Origin: JAJRXR01 sp041402005
GTDB lineage: Bacteria; Planctomycetota; Phycisphaerae; Phycisphaerales; UBA1924
Assembly (NCBI GenBank): GCA_041402005.1
Contig: JAWKTB010000006.1
Location: forward strand, 248,001 to 312,000
DNA: 64,000 bases
Reading direction: 5' to 3'
The translations under genes and the position numbers were made by a program. The notes below the pieces were generated by a model. The model was given only the letters and a program-made list of their open reading frames with translations. It was not told where the DNA came from and made no database searches. How positions within the stretch are numbered: position 1 is the first letter of the stretch; each line of letters opens with the position of its first letter. This document shows, one piece after another, positions 1 to 7,468 of the stretch.

Positions 1-678
1 GATCGCCAGCATCCCGATGAAGTTCCCCTGATCGGTCGGCAGCAGCGTCTTGGGCAGCCCCGTCGGCGCCTTCTGAGACCCCGGCTCGTCAGAGAAATAC
101 CCCAGCATGTCCAGGCTGATCATCCCGACGATCCGCTCCTCGCCCTTCGCCGGCGATCGCTTCACGTACTGGGCGACGTACCGGCGCGAGCCGACCAGCC
201 CGACCTCCTCCGCCGTCGTGAGCATCAGGCGGACCGTCTTGTCCATCGCCTCGTCACGCAGCACCCGCGCCAGCTCGAGCACCGCCGCAACGCCCGTCCC
301 GTTGTCGTCGGCTCCGGGCGAGCCCACCACCGCGTCGTAATGGGCCGCGACCAGGATCACCTCCCTCGGCGTGCCCCGCCCCTCGATGTCCACCCACAGG
401 TTGCGGCTCTGCCTGGGCTCGCCCGTGCCGAAGGGCTTCCACTCGACCGCCTGCTCGTGAACCTCGTACCCCATCTCGGCGAGCGTCTTCTCCAGAATCT
501 CCGACGCCTCCGCGAGCCCGGCGAGATCCTCTTCATCGCCCCGGATCGCCCGATGCACGGGCAACGCCGCGATACTCGATCGCAGCCGCTCGGTCTCCAC
601 CCGATCCTGCGGCTGGGCCCCGAACGTACACGGAGCCAACGTCAAGGCAAGCAACGCGAAGCAGTGTCGAGCTCTCAT
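1..678 (-). CDS. M28-family zinc aminopeptidase (partial, C-terminus off window)
   Basis: Secreted metallopeptidase of the M28 family, cut by the left edge of the window after 226 codons. The start at 678 gives a short signal peptide (MRARHCFALLALTLAP) and a mature extracytoplasmic protein. Zinc-binding elements seen in order are HYDAVVG (His ligand), GADDNGTG (bridging Asp) and TTAEEVGLVGS (catalytic Glu plus Glu ligand), then SLDMLGY. Known family role: removes N-terminal amino acids from peptides using two zinc ions. The start overlaps the stop of the upstream membrane protein (ATGA), so the two are probably co-transcribed. A TACAAT box 6 nt before the ATG could also drive a leaderless message. 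Family call is firm; substrate is unknown. Confidence 0.88.
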   Translation of the reverse strand, partial: MRARHCFALLALTLAPCTFGAQPQDRVETERLRSSIAALPVHRAIRGDEEDLAGLAEASEILEKTLAEMGYEVHEQAVEWKPFGTGEPRQSRNLWVDIEGRGTPREVILVAAHYDAVVGSPGADDNGTGVAAVLELARVLRDEAMDKTVRLMLTTAEEVGLVGSRRYVAQYVKRSPAKGEERIVGMISLDMLGYFSDEPGSQKAPTGLPKTLLPTDQGNFIGMLAI

Positions 679-1421
679 GCTTCCATTGTAGTGGAGGGCC
701 TTGCCCGGTTCGCGTACTTGAGCCGACGCAATCCAAGCCAGGCGAAAGTCTCGAAGAAGAGGAACCCGGCGATGACGAGCAGCACTCCGATTGCCCACAC
801 GCTTGCATCCAGCGCGGTTCCATGTCCGGCTGCTTCCACTCTCGACATCGGAAAGAGCGCAACGGCGGCCCCGATTCCAGCAATTACCCATCCGACGCTG
901 CCATGCGCAGTAATCGCACGTGCGACTTCCGGTGTCACGCGCCCACCTCGGCGGGCCGCGAAGAACACCAACCCCCGAGTCTCGACCCACGTCAAGAACA
1001 TCAGCGCAACCACCGAAATCGCCCACGAGACGATTGCAACTACCCCAGCTACAACCAAGCCGACTACTCCGACGCGATCAAACGGACGAGCGAAAGAGTT
1101 GACCGAGGCCACGAACGCGCCGGCCGCAACTCCCACAGCGGCGATCGCCGCATACGTGGCGCCAAGCTGCCCGCTCGTTCTCGAGAACCGCATCGCGTCC
1201 AATGTGCCCAGGGGATGCAAGAGTGTCGCCATGGCAAGGTCATAAAACGACAATACCGATGGTTTCCGCTGCCACGCCGTCCCCACCCGCCGCTCCGGCA
1301 GACTCTCCGCAATCGCCTTCCCGCATTCCGGGCAGTTCCCGCTGGGCTCCAGCCCCTCGATCACGTACCCGCACCGCTCGCACAGCAGAGTGAACTCGTC
1401 CTCCCAGGCGCGCTCGGGCAT
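675..1421 (-). CDS. Zinc-ribbon multi-pass membrane protein, unknown function
   Basis: 248 residues. Near the N-terminus lies a four-cysteine ribbon, CERCGY then about 10 residues then CPECG, a pattern common in planctomycete membrane proteins. About four hydrophobic segments follow (around the AAIAAVGVAAGAFVA, VGLVVAGVVAIVSW, VGWVIAGIGAAVALF and VWAIGVLLVIAGFLFF stretches). The start MPERAW at 1421 was preferred over an upstream start at 1637, because the extra N-terminal residues look like non-coding translation and a TACCCT box lies 7 nt before 1421. Codon use between about 720 and 1250 is visibly less GC3-rich than in neighbours. It overlaps the M28 peptidase start by 4 nt. No function can be assigned. 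Confidence 0.75.
   Translation of the reverse strand: MPERAWEDEFTLLCERCGYVIEGLEPSGNCPECGKAIAESLPERRVGTAWQRKPSVLSFYDLAMATLLHPLGTLDAMRFSRTSGQLGATYAAIAAVGVAAGAFVASVNSFARPFDRVGVVGLVVAGVVAIVSWAISVVALMFLTWVETRGLVFFAARRGGRVTPEVARAITAHGSVGWVIAGIGAAVALFPMSRVEAAGHGTALDASVWAIGVLLVIAGFLFFETFAWLGLRRLKYANRARPSTTMEA
685..690 (-). promoter_or_regulatory. Putative -10 box (TACAAT) before the M28 peptidase
   Basis: TACAAT on the minus strand, 6 nt before the ATG at 678 and inside the end of the upstream gene. It matches the -10 consensus at five of six positions and has the same spacing as the other leaderless candidates. Confidence 0.4.
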
Positions 1422-1428
1422 CGGCACA

Positions 1429-1434
1429 AGGGTA
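1429..1434 (-). promoter_or_regulatory. Putative -10 box (TACCCT) for leaderless mRNA of the zinc-ribbon gene
   Basis: TACCCT on the minus strand ends 7 nt before the ATG at 1421, with no Shine-Dalgarno sequence in between. One of nine such boxes in the window. Confidence 0.4.
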
Positions 1435-1614
1435 CCGCCCGTCTCAATCTCCCCGATTCGCTTGCCTCGCCCCGATTCTCGGGCATGGTTCACCCAACGC
1501 GTCCCCACGCCCCGCCAGGGGTCCCGCCTCGGGGACGCGACCGCCGCCGTCGGGCTCATGGGGACGGGCGAGATCCGACGGCGCCCAAGGCGCACGCCCA
1601 CGGAGAATCCAGAC

Positions 1615-2421
1615 ATGCGGACTGCTGTCGTCGCCACCCTCGTGGTCGCTCTGTCGACCGGCTTCGCCCTTGCCCAGACGGGCCACCTCTACGGCATCGC
1701 CGACGGTGGCGACGGCTCGGGCGTCATCTACGAGATCGACACCGCCACCGGCGCCGCCTCGTTCGTCGTCGAACTCGACGCCGACTTCGGGCTGCTCGGC
1801 GGCCTGACCTTCCTCGGCGGCCAGCTCTACGCCACGGGCCTGCGCAACATCCCGGGCGCCCCGACCTCCGGCTCCGCCCTCGGACACATCGACCTCGCCA
1901 CGGGACACGTCACCTACGTCTCCGACCTCGATGGTCGGATCAACGTCCAGGGCCTCGCCTCCAACGAGGCCGCGGGCGTCTTCTACGGCATCGACGGCTT
2001 CGAGCGCAAGCTGCTCTCGATCACCCCCTCGGGCATCATCACCCCCATCGGCGACACCACCCCCGACGGTCGCGGCATGGCCTACGACGACGGGGCCGGC
2101 GTTCTCTATGCCATCTCCCTCGACGACAACCTCTACACCGTCGACACGCTCACCGGCGCCGGCACGCTCATCGGGGCGGTGGACATCCCCCCGACCGGCT
2201 TTGACCAGTCCGGCCTCGCCTTCGACGAGTTCACGCGCACGCTCTACGTCAACGACGCCGTCGGCGACAGCCTCTGGATCATCGACACCGCCACCGGCGC
2301 CCCGACCCTCGTCGGCGCGAACGGGGTCGACGGGATCACGGGCCTGGCCTGGGTCCCATCGCCCGGCGCATCCATCATCGGCATCGCGATGGGCGGGTGG
2401 CTGGCGCGACGTCGGCGCTAA
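1615..2421 (+). CDS. Exported beta-propeller-like protein with C-terminal sorting-type tail
   Basis: 268 residues with a signal peptide (MRTAVVATLVVALSTGFALA). The body is built of repeating beta-strand units of the type GxLYxID..TGAxTxV, typical of secreted propeller proteins (DUF4394-like). The C-terminus has a short Pro/Ser linker, a hydrophobic helix (ASIIGIAMGGWLA) and an RRRR tail. That layout is known from PEP-CTERM and related sorting signals in planctomycetes, although the exact PEP motif reads PSPGA here. The start was chosen because GGAG lies about 10 nt upstream and the signal peptide begins there. Stop overlaps the convergent small gene by 4 nt. Function unknown; probably surface-exposed or processed at the membrane. 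Confidence 0.75.
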   Translation: MRTAVVATLVVALSTGFALAQTGHLYGIADGGDGSGVIYEIDTATGAASFVVELDADFGLLGGLTFLGGQLYATGLRNIPGAPTSGSALGHIDLATGHVTYVSDLDGRINVQGLASNEAAGVFYGIDGFERKLLSITPSGIITPIGDTTPDGRGMAYDDGAGVLYAISLDDNLYTVDTLTGAGTLIGAVDIPPTGFDQSGLAFDEFTRTLYVNDAVGDSLWIIDTATGAPTLVGANGVDGITGLAWVPSPGASIIGIAMGGWLARRRR

Positions 2422-2642
2422 CAGCTCACCTCGAAGAACCGCGCGTTCGTCCCTCCCTCGCCCACGCGGAAGCGGACGACGCGCCCGCACGCCGGGCACC
2501 GCGCCAGGTACCCCGACCCGTCCGCCCGCCGGTGGACACGGACGTACCGGTTCGAGCAGGCGAAGTGGACACCGATCCAGGGACGCTCTTCCGCCCTCGC
2601 GCCCCCGGTCTGCCCGCCCTCGGCCCGAGCCCCTGCGTCCAT
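2418..2642 (-). CDS. Small conserved-type cysteine protein
   Basis: 74 residues. The C-terminal two-thirds has a clear domain-like pattern: WIGVHFACSNRYVRV, then LARCPACGRVVRFRVG and a Cys as the last residue (FFEVSC), so a possible zinc site is C..CPxC..C. The first 20 residues are low-complexity. CGGAGG sits 7-8 nt before the ATG, supporting the start. Its 3' end overlaps the exported propeller gene by 4 nt in convergent orientation. No named family recognised; a nucleic-acid-binding or regulatory ribbon is only a guess. Confidence 0.6.
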   Translation of the reverse strand: MDAGARAEGGQTGGARAEERPWIGVHFACSNRYVRVHRRADGSGYLARCPACGRVVRFRVGEGGTNARFFEVSC

Positions 2643-2824
2643 CGGCAGTCCTCCGACGCGCCGCTTCCCGACCCTCTATCGACCGGTCGGGATCGGCGCC
2701 CGCAACCGATTCCACCCCGCCCCGGGGCGTTCCTGGAGGGCGAAGGCCCCTCGGCCCGAACGTATTGAATACAATCTGCCTTGGGGGCCTCCCTGCCCTG
2801 CTTCGGAGAATCCAGACCCCGCGT

Positions 2825-3769
2825 ATGAGCGGCCTGCTTTCCATCCTCCCCGACCCGCCCCCTCCGCCGACGCCGATCGGTCTCATTGCCGGCGGCGGGC
2901 GCCTCCCGGTCCTGATCGCCAGGGGTCTGCGCGAGTCCGGGCACCCCGTTCACGCCCTCGGCTTGTCCCGTCAATACGACCGCGACCTGCCCCGCCTGTG
3001 CGCCAGCTTCAGGGACGTTGGCCTGCTCCGCGTCGGCACGTGGGCGAAATCACTCCGCAAGGCCGGCTGCCGTCACGCGATCATGGTCGGCCGCGTCGAC
3101 AAGGCCAGCCTGATGCACAACCGCTGGCGCATGGTGCAGAACATCCCGGATGTGCGCACCCTGGTGGCCTGGTATCGTCACCTGCGTCACGACCGGCGCT
3201 CGCACGCGGTTCTCGCCGCGATCGCCGAGGAACTCGATAGGGAGGGTGTCTCCTTGATCGACTCGACCAGCCCGATCCCCGACCATCTGTCCAAGGCCGG
3301 GGTGATGACGCTCACCCGCCCGACCCGCGAGCAGGAGTCGGACATCGAGTTCGCCTGGCCCCTGCTGACCGAGCTCTTGCGCCTCGACATCGGCCAGACG
3401 ATCGCCGTCCGCGAGAAGGACGTCATCTGCGTCGAGGCCGTCGAGGGGACGGACCGGATGATCGAGCGCGCCGGGCAGATCTGCAAGACGCCCGGCTGGA
3501 CGCTCTGCAAGGGCGCTCGCGCCGGGCACGACAAGCGATCCGATGTCCCGACCGTCGGCCTCAAGACCCTCGAGAACATGCACAAGGCGGGCGGACGCTG
3601 CCTCGCCATCGCCGCCGGCGACGTCATCATGCTCGACCGCGAGGAGATGATCCAGACCGCCGACCGCCTGGGGATCTCGATCGTCGGCGTGCCCGTGAGC
3701 CACGGCATCGCCGAGCCCTCGATCGGCCTCAAGTCCCGGGGCGTCACCCCCGTCTACACCGCCGGGTGA
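2825..3769 (+). CDS. lpxI: UDP-2,3-diacylglucosamine pyrophosphatase LpxI
   Basis: 314 residues, a little longer than typical LpxI because of a proline-rich N-terminus. Cleaves UDP-2,3-diacylglucosamine to lipid X in lipid A synthesis at the inner face of the cytoplasmic membrane. Visible family features: GLIAGGGRLP at residues 19-28, GRVDKASLM, the DSTSPIPDHL segment, VREKDVICVEAVEGTD, and the C-terminal block with KGARAGHDKRSDVPTVG and the GLKTLENM helix. LpxI replaces LpxH in many bacteria. The stop overlaps the GTG of the following methyltransferase, indicating coupling. Together with kdsC and kdsD in this window it supports a KDO-lipid A outer membrane. Confidence 0.93.
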   Translation: MSGLLSILPDPPPPPTPIGLIAGGGRLPVLIARGLRESGHPVHALGLSRQYDRDLPRLCASFRDVGLLRVGTWAKSLRKAGCRHAIMVGRVDKASLMHNRWRMVQNIPDVRTLVAWYRHLRHDRRSHAVLAAIAEELDREGVSLIDSTSPIPDHLSKAGVMTLTRPTREQESDIEFAWPLLTELLRLDIGQTIAVREKDVICVEAVEGTDRMIERAGQICKTPGWTLCKGARAGHDKRSDVPTVGLKTLENMHKAGGRCLAIAAGDVIMLDREEMIQTADRLGISIVGVPVSHGIAEPSIGLKSRGVTPVYTAG

Positions 3770-4413
3770 CTGGGGATCCCGCGAACCCGCCGCCCGATCC
3801 CGCGTCCCGCTACGTCAGCCGCGGCGCCCTCAAACTCGAGCACGCCCTGAACGAGTTCGGGATCGACCCGACTGGTTTCGTCTGCGCCGACCTCGGGTGC
3901 TCGACCGGCGGCTTCACCGACTGCCTCCTCCAGCACGGCGCGGCGCGCGTCTACAGCGTCGACACCGCCTACGGCCAGCTCGCCTGGAAGCTCCGCAACG
4001 ATCCGCGCGTCGTCGTCATGGAGCGCACCAACGCCCTGCACGCCCAGCCGCCAGAGGACGTGCGCACGAGCGGGGGAATCGATCTCGTCGTGATCGACCT
4101 CGGCTGGACGCGCCAGGACAAGGCGATCCCCGCCGCCACGCGCTGGGTCAAGCCGACCGGACGAATCATCACGCTCATCAAGCCGCACTACGAGGCGGAC
4201 AAGACAAGTCTCGGCGAGGGTGGCGTGCTGGTGGAGGAGGACGCAGAGCGGATCGCGATCGACGTCCGCGACGCGATGCCGACGCTCGGCGTGCGCGTGC
4301 TCGCCTTCACCGAGTCCCCGATCCTCGGCGGCGCCGTCTCGGGCAAGCGGAAGAAGAAAGGCGCCGGCAACCGCGAGTGGCTGGCCCTCCTCGAACCGGC
4401 CTCCACGGCGTGA
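3766..4413 (+). CDS. TlyA/FtsJ-type RNA methyltransferase lacking the S4 domain
   Basis: 215 residues. It aligns by eye with the catalytic half of TlyA/hemolysin-A rRNA 2'-O-methyltransferases: RYVSRGALKL, then the SAM motif ADLGCSTGGFTDCLLQ, VYSVDTAYGQLAWKLRND, the VVIDLGWTRQ strand, and LIKPHYEAD. The K-D-K catalytic positions of the FtsJ fold appear present (GALKL, VVIDL, LIKPH). The N-terminal S4 RNA-binding domain of true TlyA is absent; the protein starts only 15 residues before YVSRG. The GTG start overlaps the lpxI stop. RNA is the likely substrate by family; the exact target is unknown. Confidence 0.82.
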   Translation: MTGDPANPPPDPASRYVSRGALKLEHALNEFGIDPTGFVCADLGCSTGGFTDCLLQHGAARVYSVDTAYGQLAWKLRNDPRVVVMERTNALHAQPPEDVRTSGGIDLVVIDLGWTRQDKAIPAATRWVKPTGRIITLIKPHYEADKTSLGEGGVLVEEDAERIAIDVRDAMPTLGVRVLAFTESPILGGAVSGKRKKKGAGNREWLALLEPASTA

Positions 4414-4425
4414 ACACGCATCTTC

Positions 4426-4500
4426 AAGCCCGGAGCGTGAGCGCCCGGTTTGCCTCCGCGACCGAGATACCAATGAACCCGTCGCTCACGCTCCGGGCTT
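4426..4500. repeat. REP-like palindromic repeat, family A
   Basis: Perfect 18-bp inverted repeat AAGCCCGGAGCGTGAGCG at 4426-4443, with its complement at 4483-4500 and a 39-nt centre. Similarity continues a few bases inward on both arms (CGG/GGG then TT). This looks like two head-to-head copies of one short element. AGCCCGGAGCGTGAGCG-type units are, from general knowledge, frequent in planctomycete genomes. It fills the gap between two convergent genes and could also act as a bidirectional transcription stop. Confidence 0.8.
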
Positions 4501-4525
4501 CATGCAAAGATCGTCCTGCTCAATC

Positions 4526-5560
4526 TCACGCCTTCCACCCCTCCACCTCGGCGCCGTGGTGCAGCATCTCCCACAGCGCCTCCAAGAGCGCCCGGACCCC
4601 CTCGCCCGACGCGCTGCTGATCGCCAGCACACGCTGCTCCGCCCCCAGGCGTAGCTCCGCGCACAGATCCTGCACGATCTCCCGCGTCAGCCCCTCGTCC
4701 CCGAGCAGGTCCACCTTGCTCACCACGATCAGCTCCGGCTTCTCCGCCAGCTCCGTCGAGTACCCCGCCAGCTCCTCGCGGATCGTGCGGTAGTTCTCCG
4801 ACGGCGTCGCCCCCCCGGGCGGGTCGCAGTCCAGCAGGTGCAGGATCACGCTCGTCCGCTCGATGTGCCTCAAGAAATCATGCCCGAGCCCCGCCCCCTC
4901 GGCCGCCCCCTCGATCAGCCCCGGGATGTCCGCCAGCACGATCCGCCGCCCAGGGTCGAGCTCCGCGATCCCAAGCTGCGGGTTCAGCGTCGTGAACGGG
5001 TAGTCCGCGATCTTCGGCGTCGCCCGCGTCAGCGCCTTGAGCAGCGTCGACTTGCCCGCGTTCGGCAGCCCGACCAGCCCGACCTCCGCGATCAACTTCA
5101 GCTCGAGCCTCAGCGTGAACTCTTCGCCCGGCTCGCCGGGGTCCGCCTGGCGGGGCGTCTGGTTGGTCGCGCTCTTGAAGTGCTCGTTGCCGTGTCCGCC
5201 CTGGCCACCCCTCGCGATCAGCACGGTCTCGTCCGGCCCGATGTCCGCGAGCAGCTCCCCAGTCTGGTCGTCGTAGACGAGCGTGCCCGGCGGGACGGTG
5301 ATGGTCATGTCCTTGCCCGCGGCGCCAAACTGCTGCTTGCCCCGCCCCTGCTCCCCGTTCTCCGCGAACCAGTGGCGCACGCCCCGAAAGTCGATGAGGG
5401 TGTTGAGCCCGGTGTCGGCGTGGAAGTAGACGTCGCCCCCGCGCCCGCCGTCACCCCCGTCGGGCCCGCCCTTGGGCTTGCCCTTGCCCCTGTAGAACGA
5501 GACGCACCCGTCGCCGCCCTTGCCCGCCCGAACCTGGATGACCGCCTGGTCGACAAACAT
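4526..5560 (-). CDS. obg: Obg-family ribosome-associated GTPase
   Basis: 344 residues. Essential GTPase linked to 50S subunit maturation and stress signalling. Starts with the canonical MFVDQAVIQVRAGKGGDGCVSF Obg domain, whose glycine-rich stretch covers residues 28-43. The G domain has G1 GLPNAGKS (164-171), the effector loop PFTTLNP, G3 DIPG (211-214) and G4 SKVD (281-284) in place of the usual NKxD. It ends soon after the G domain, so the optional C-terminal OCT domain is missing. Start 5560 is preferred to a start 24 nt further upstream because it matches family N-termini and has a TACGCT box 7 nt before it. Convergent with the methyltransferase gene. Confidence 0.95.
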   Translation of the reverse strand: MFVDQAVIQVRAGKGGDGCVSFYRGKGKPKGGPDGGDGGRGGDVYFHADTGLNTLIDFRGVRHWFAENGEQGRGKQQFGAAGKDMTITVPPGTLVYDDQTGELLADIGPDETVLIARGGQGGHGNEHFKSATNQTPRQADPGEPGEEFTLRLELKLIAEVGLVGLPNAGKSTLLKALTRATPKIADYPFTTLNPQLGIAELDPGRRIVLADIPGLIEGAAEGAGLGHDFLRHIERTSVILHLLDCDPPGGATPSENYRTIREELAGYSTELAEKPELIVVSKVDLLGDEGLTREIVQDLCAELRLGAEQRVLAISSASGEGVRALLEALWEMLHHGAEVEGWKA

Positions 5561-5567
5561 GCGCCCA

Positions 5568-5573
5568 AGCGTA
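5568..5573 (-). promoter_or_regulatory. Putative -10 box (TACGCT) for leaderless obg mRNA
   Basis: TACGCT on the minus strand ends 7 nt before the obg ATG. No Shine-Dalgarno sequence is present. Confidence 0.4.
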
Positions 5574-5734
5574 GGTTGGCCCACCCCCTACCTCGCGCCC
5601 TGGTCGGGACGCCGAGTGTGAGGCTCTGCGAACGCTCGGGTTGTCTTTGCAGTGAACTCTCGGGCTGGAGGGCACAACCACCCGAGGCTTCGGGGGACCT
5701 TGGCCTCGGCGTCCGACGACGCGAGAGATGCCTG

Positions 5735-6130
5735 TCACGCCGCCCGCAGGAACTGCCCGCTCGCGAGCTGGCGGACGAGGCGCTGCTTGTCGCCCTCGCG
5801 CGGGTAGCGGGTGATCGCCGCCGCCATCTTCGCCGGGCCCGGGTCCTCGGTGTCGCACCAGACCACGTTGGCCAGGACGAACACCGCCCGCCCCGGCCCA
5901 GGATCTCCCTGCGACCACAGCCCGACCCGCGGCAGCTCGACCTGCAGCGCCACCGGCGTCCCCGCCGGGACCGGGTCATCCAGCTCGAACCGGATCCCCC
6001 CCTCCGACACGTCGTACGCGTGCCCCTCGCGCGTGAACTCCTCCTCCGACTGGAGGCGAACCTTCACGGGCGTGTACATCGGGCTGACGGCGAACCGCTC
6101 GTGCTGGCGACGATCGATGGGGTGATTCAC
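5735..6130 (-). CDS. PilZ-domain protein (c-di-GMP binding)
   Basis: 131 residues from a GTG start preceded by GGGAGCAGGAC, a good ribosome binding site; an upstream ATG at 6223 has none. The PilZ signature is present: RRQHERF near the N-terminus (RxxxR) and DVSEGGIRFEL (DxSxxG), followed by alternating beta-strands. By family it binds cyclic di-GMP and modulates motility, polysaccharide secretion or enzyme activity through a partner. There is no other domain and no signal peptide, so it is a stand-alone cytoplasmic adaptor. Given the flagellar locus nearby, a motility role is possible but not shown. Confidence 0.85.
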   Translation of the reverse strand: MNHPIDRRQHERFAVSPMYTPVKVRLQSEEEFTREGHAYDVSEGGIRFELDDPVPAGTPVALQVELPRVGLWSQGDPGPGRAVFVLANVVWCDTEDPGPAKMAAAITRYPREGDKQRLVRQLASGQFLRAA

Positions 6131-6267
6131 GTCCTGCTCCCGGGCTCCGGTCGTCGCCAAACCTGGCGCGCCGACCTGTATGCCCGGATATCGGAGCATC
6201 GCCCCCAGCCCTTCAGCCGTCACACCTTCTCACGCTCATCATCTGGTTCTCGGACGCTGACCCGCAC

Positions 6268-6738
6268 TCAGGCCCGGGCGTCGCGCCCGAACAGCTCGAG
6301 GTGCACGCCCGTGACCCGGACGCCCGTGCGGCGCTCCAGCTCACCGGCCAGCTCCTGGCTCAGCCGCCCGCCCAGTCGCTCGGCGAGATCCGGGGGCACG
6401 TCCAGCACTCGCCCATCATCCAGCGTGATGTGCATGTGCTGCGACACGTCCGCGTCGTACCGGCATGGCCCGTTGCCTGAATGGCTCGGCAGCCGGCGGG
6501 CCAGGCCGCGAGCCGTGAAGGCCTCGAGCGTGTTGTACACCGTTGCCAGGCTCAGCCCGGGCTCGTCCGCCCGGACCATCCCCAGCAACTCCTCGGCCGT
6601 CGGATGAGCCTTGGTCGACAACAGGGCCCGGTAGATCAGCTCACGCTGACGTGTGCAGCGCAGCCCGTTGGCATGGAACAGGTCGCGGGGCTCATGCCCC
6701 TCACACCCGCACGGGTTGCCGTGGTCATCAGGAACCAT
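6268..6738 (-). CDS. Fur-family transcriptional regulator
   Basis: 156 residues. Winged-helix DNA-binding part at about residues 20-85 (CTRQRELIYRALLSTKAHPTAEEL, then the recognition-helix segment LSLATVYNTLEAFTARGL), then a dimerisation part with HMHITLDDGRVLDVP, which carries part of the regulatory metal site. The C-terminal CxxC pairs of the structural zinc site in many Fur/PerR proteins are absent. Instead there is an unusual Cys-Gly-Cys-Glu-Gly-His near the N-terminus (C10, C12, H15). It could be Fur, PerR, Zur or a divergent member; the sequence does not decide. Start 6738 has no Shine-Dalgarno; AATACT lies 7 nt upstream. Confidence 0.88.
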   Translation of the reverse strand: MVPDDHGNPCGCEGHEPRDLFHANGLRCTRQRELIYRALLSTKAHPTAEELLGMVRADEPGLSLATVYNTLEAFTARGLARRLPSHSGNGPCRYDADVSQHMHITLDDGRVLDVPPDLAERLGGRLSQELAGELERRTGVRVTGVHLELFGRDARA

Positions 6739-6830
6739 CAACACAAGTATTGCGGCCTCACGCCCTTGGGGCCAGTCGTGACCCAAACGCCCGCTCGGCG
6801 CGTCGGCGTCGGCGATCGCTATCGGACGCC

Positions 6831-7334
6831 TCAGCCCAGCGAGCCCTTCGGCGGCAGCCCCGCCGTCGGCTCGAAGAGTGTCATCCGTCGGTGGGGGATC
6901 CCCGCCTCGATGAACTCGTCGCTGGTGACGCGCCACCCGAGCCGCTCGTAGAAGGGCAGTGCGTCGACCTGGGCGTGGCAGTAGAGCTGCTCGAGCCCGA
7001 GTTCCCCGAACGCTCGCGCCTCGATCGTGGTCAGGAGCTGGCGCCCGATCCCCTCGCCCTGGCGCTGGCGATCGACGCAGACCTGTGTCACCTTGCCCGC
7101 GCCCTGCGAGTCGTCCTCCTCGGGCGGGACCAGGCAGGCGCACCCCACGACCCGCGGCCCCGAGGGATGGCTCGCGACCGCGACGAAGTGCTCGCCCCGC
7201 TCCTCGCGCCCTGGCATCTCCCGCCGATAGTCGTCCATCGTCCAGCCGACCACGCTCAGCAGCACGTCCTCGCGCAGCGCGCACTCCTGGTCGTACAGCG
7301 GGTCATCGATCGAGATGCGGCGGATGCGGACCAC
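6831..7334 (-). CDS. GNAT-family N-acetyltransferase
   Basis: About 167 residues from a GTG at 7334, which has GGAG about 9 nt upstream. A longer reading from 7484 adds a Pro/Arg-rich stretch and would overlap the divergent gene start, so it was not used. GNAT features: VGWTMDDYR, the central beta-strand VVGCACLVP, the acetyl-CoA loop VCVDRQRQGEGIGRQLL, and the C-terminal ALPFYERLGWRVTSDEFIEAGIPHRRM, which resembles the ElaA/YjcF-type branch. Substrate unknown. It lies downstream of nothing obvious and is divergent from the following three-gene operon. Confidence 0.85.
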   Translation of the reverse strand: MVRIRRISIDDPLYDQECALREDVLLSVVGWTMDDYRREMPGREERGEHFVAVASHPSGPRVVGCACLVPPEEDDSQGAGKVTQVCVDRQRQGEGIGRQLLTTIEARAFGELGLEQLYCHAQVDALPFYERLGWRVTSDEFIEAGIPHRRMTLFEPTAGLPPKGSLG

Positions 7335-7456
7335 GCCTGGCTCCGGTTCGGGCCAGACAGGGTACCGCCCCGGGCCCGGCGCGTCCGGGGCGACCGCCCT
7401 GCCGCGCTCTGTCGCGGCGGCGTGTGCATGATCGGGCCGAGGCGGTCGGGGGCCAC

Positions 7457-7462
7457 TAGACT
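7457..7462 (+). promoter_or_regulatory. Putative -10 box (TAGACT) for leaderless mRNA
   Basis: TAGACT ends 6 nt before the ATG at 7469; no ribosome binding site is present. Confidence 0.4.
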
Positions 7463-7468
7463 CCCGCG

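Noticed and set aside
2770..2775. TACAAT as -10 box for lpxI
   Set aside because: Good hexamer, but no -35 at 16-18 nt and unlike the leaderless boxes it lies 50 nt upstream; left unassigned.
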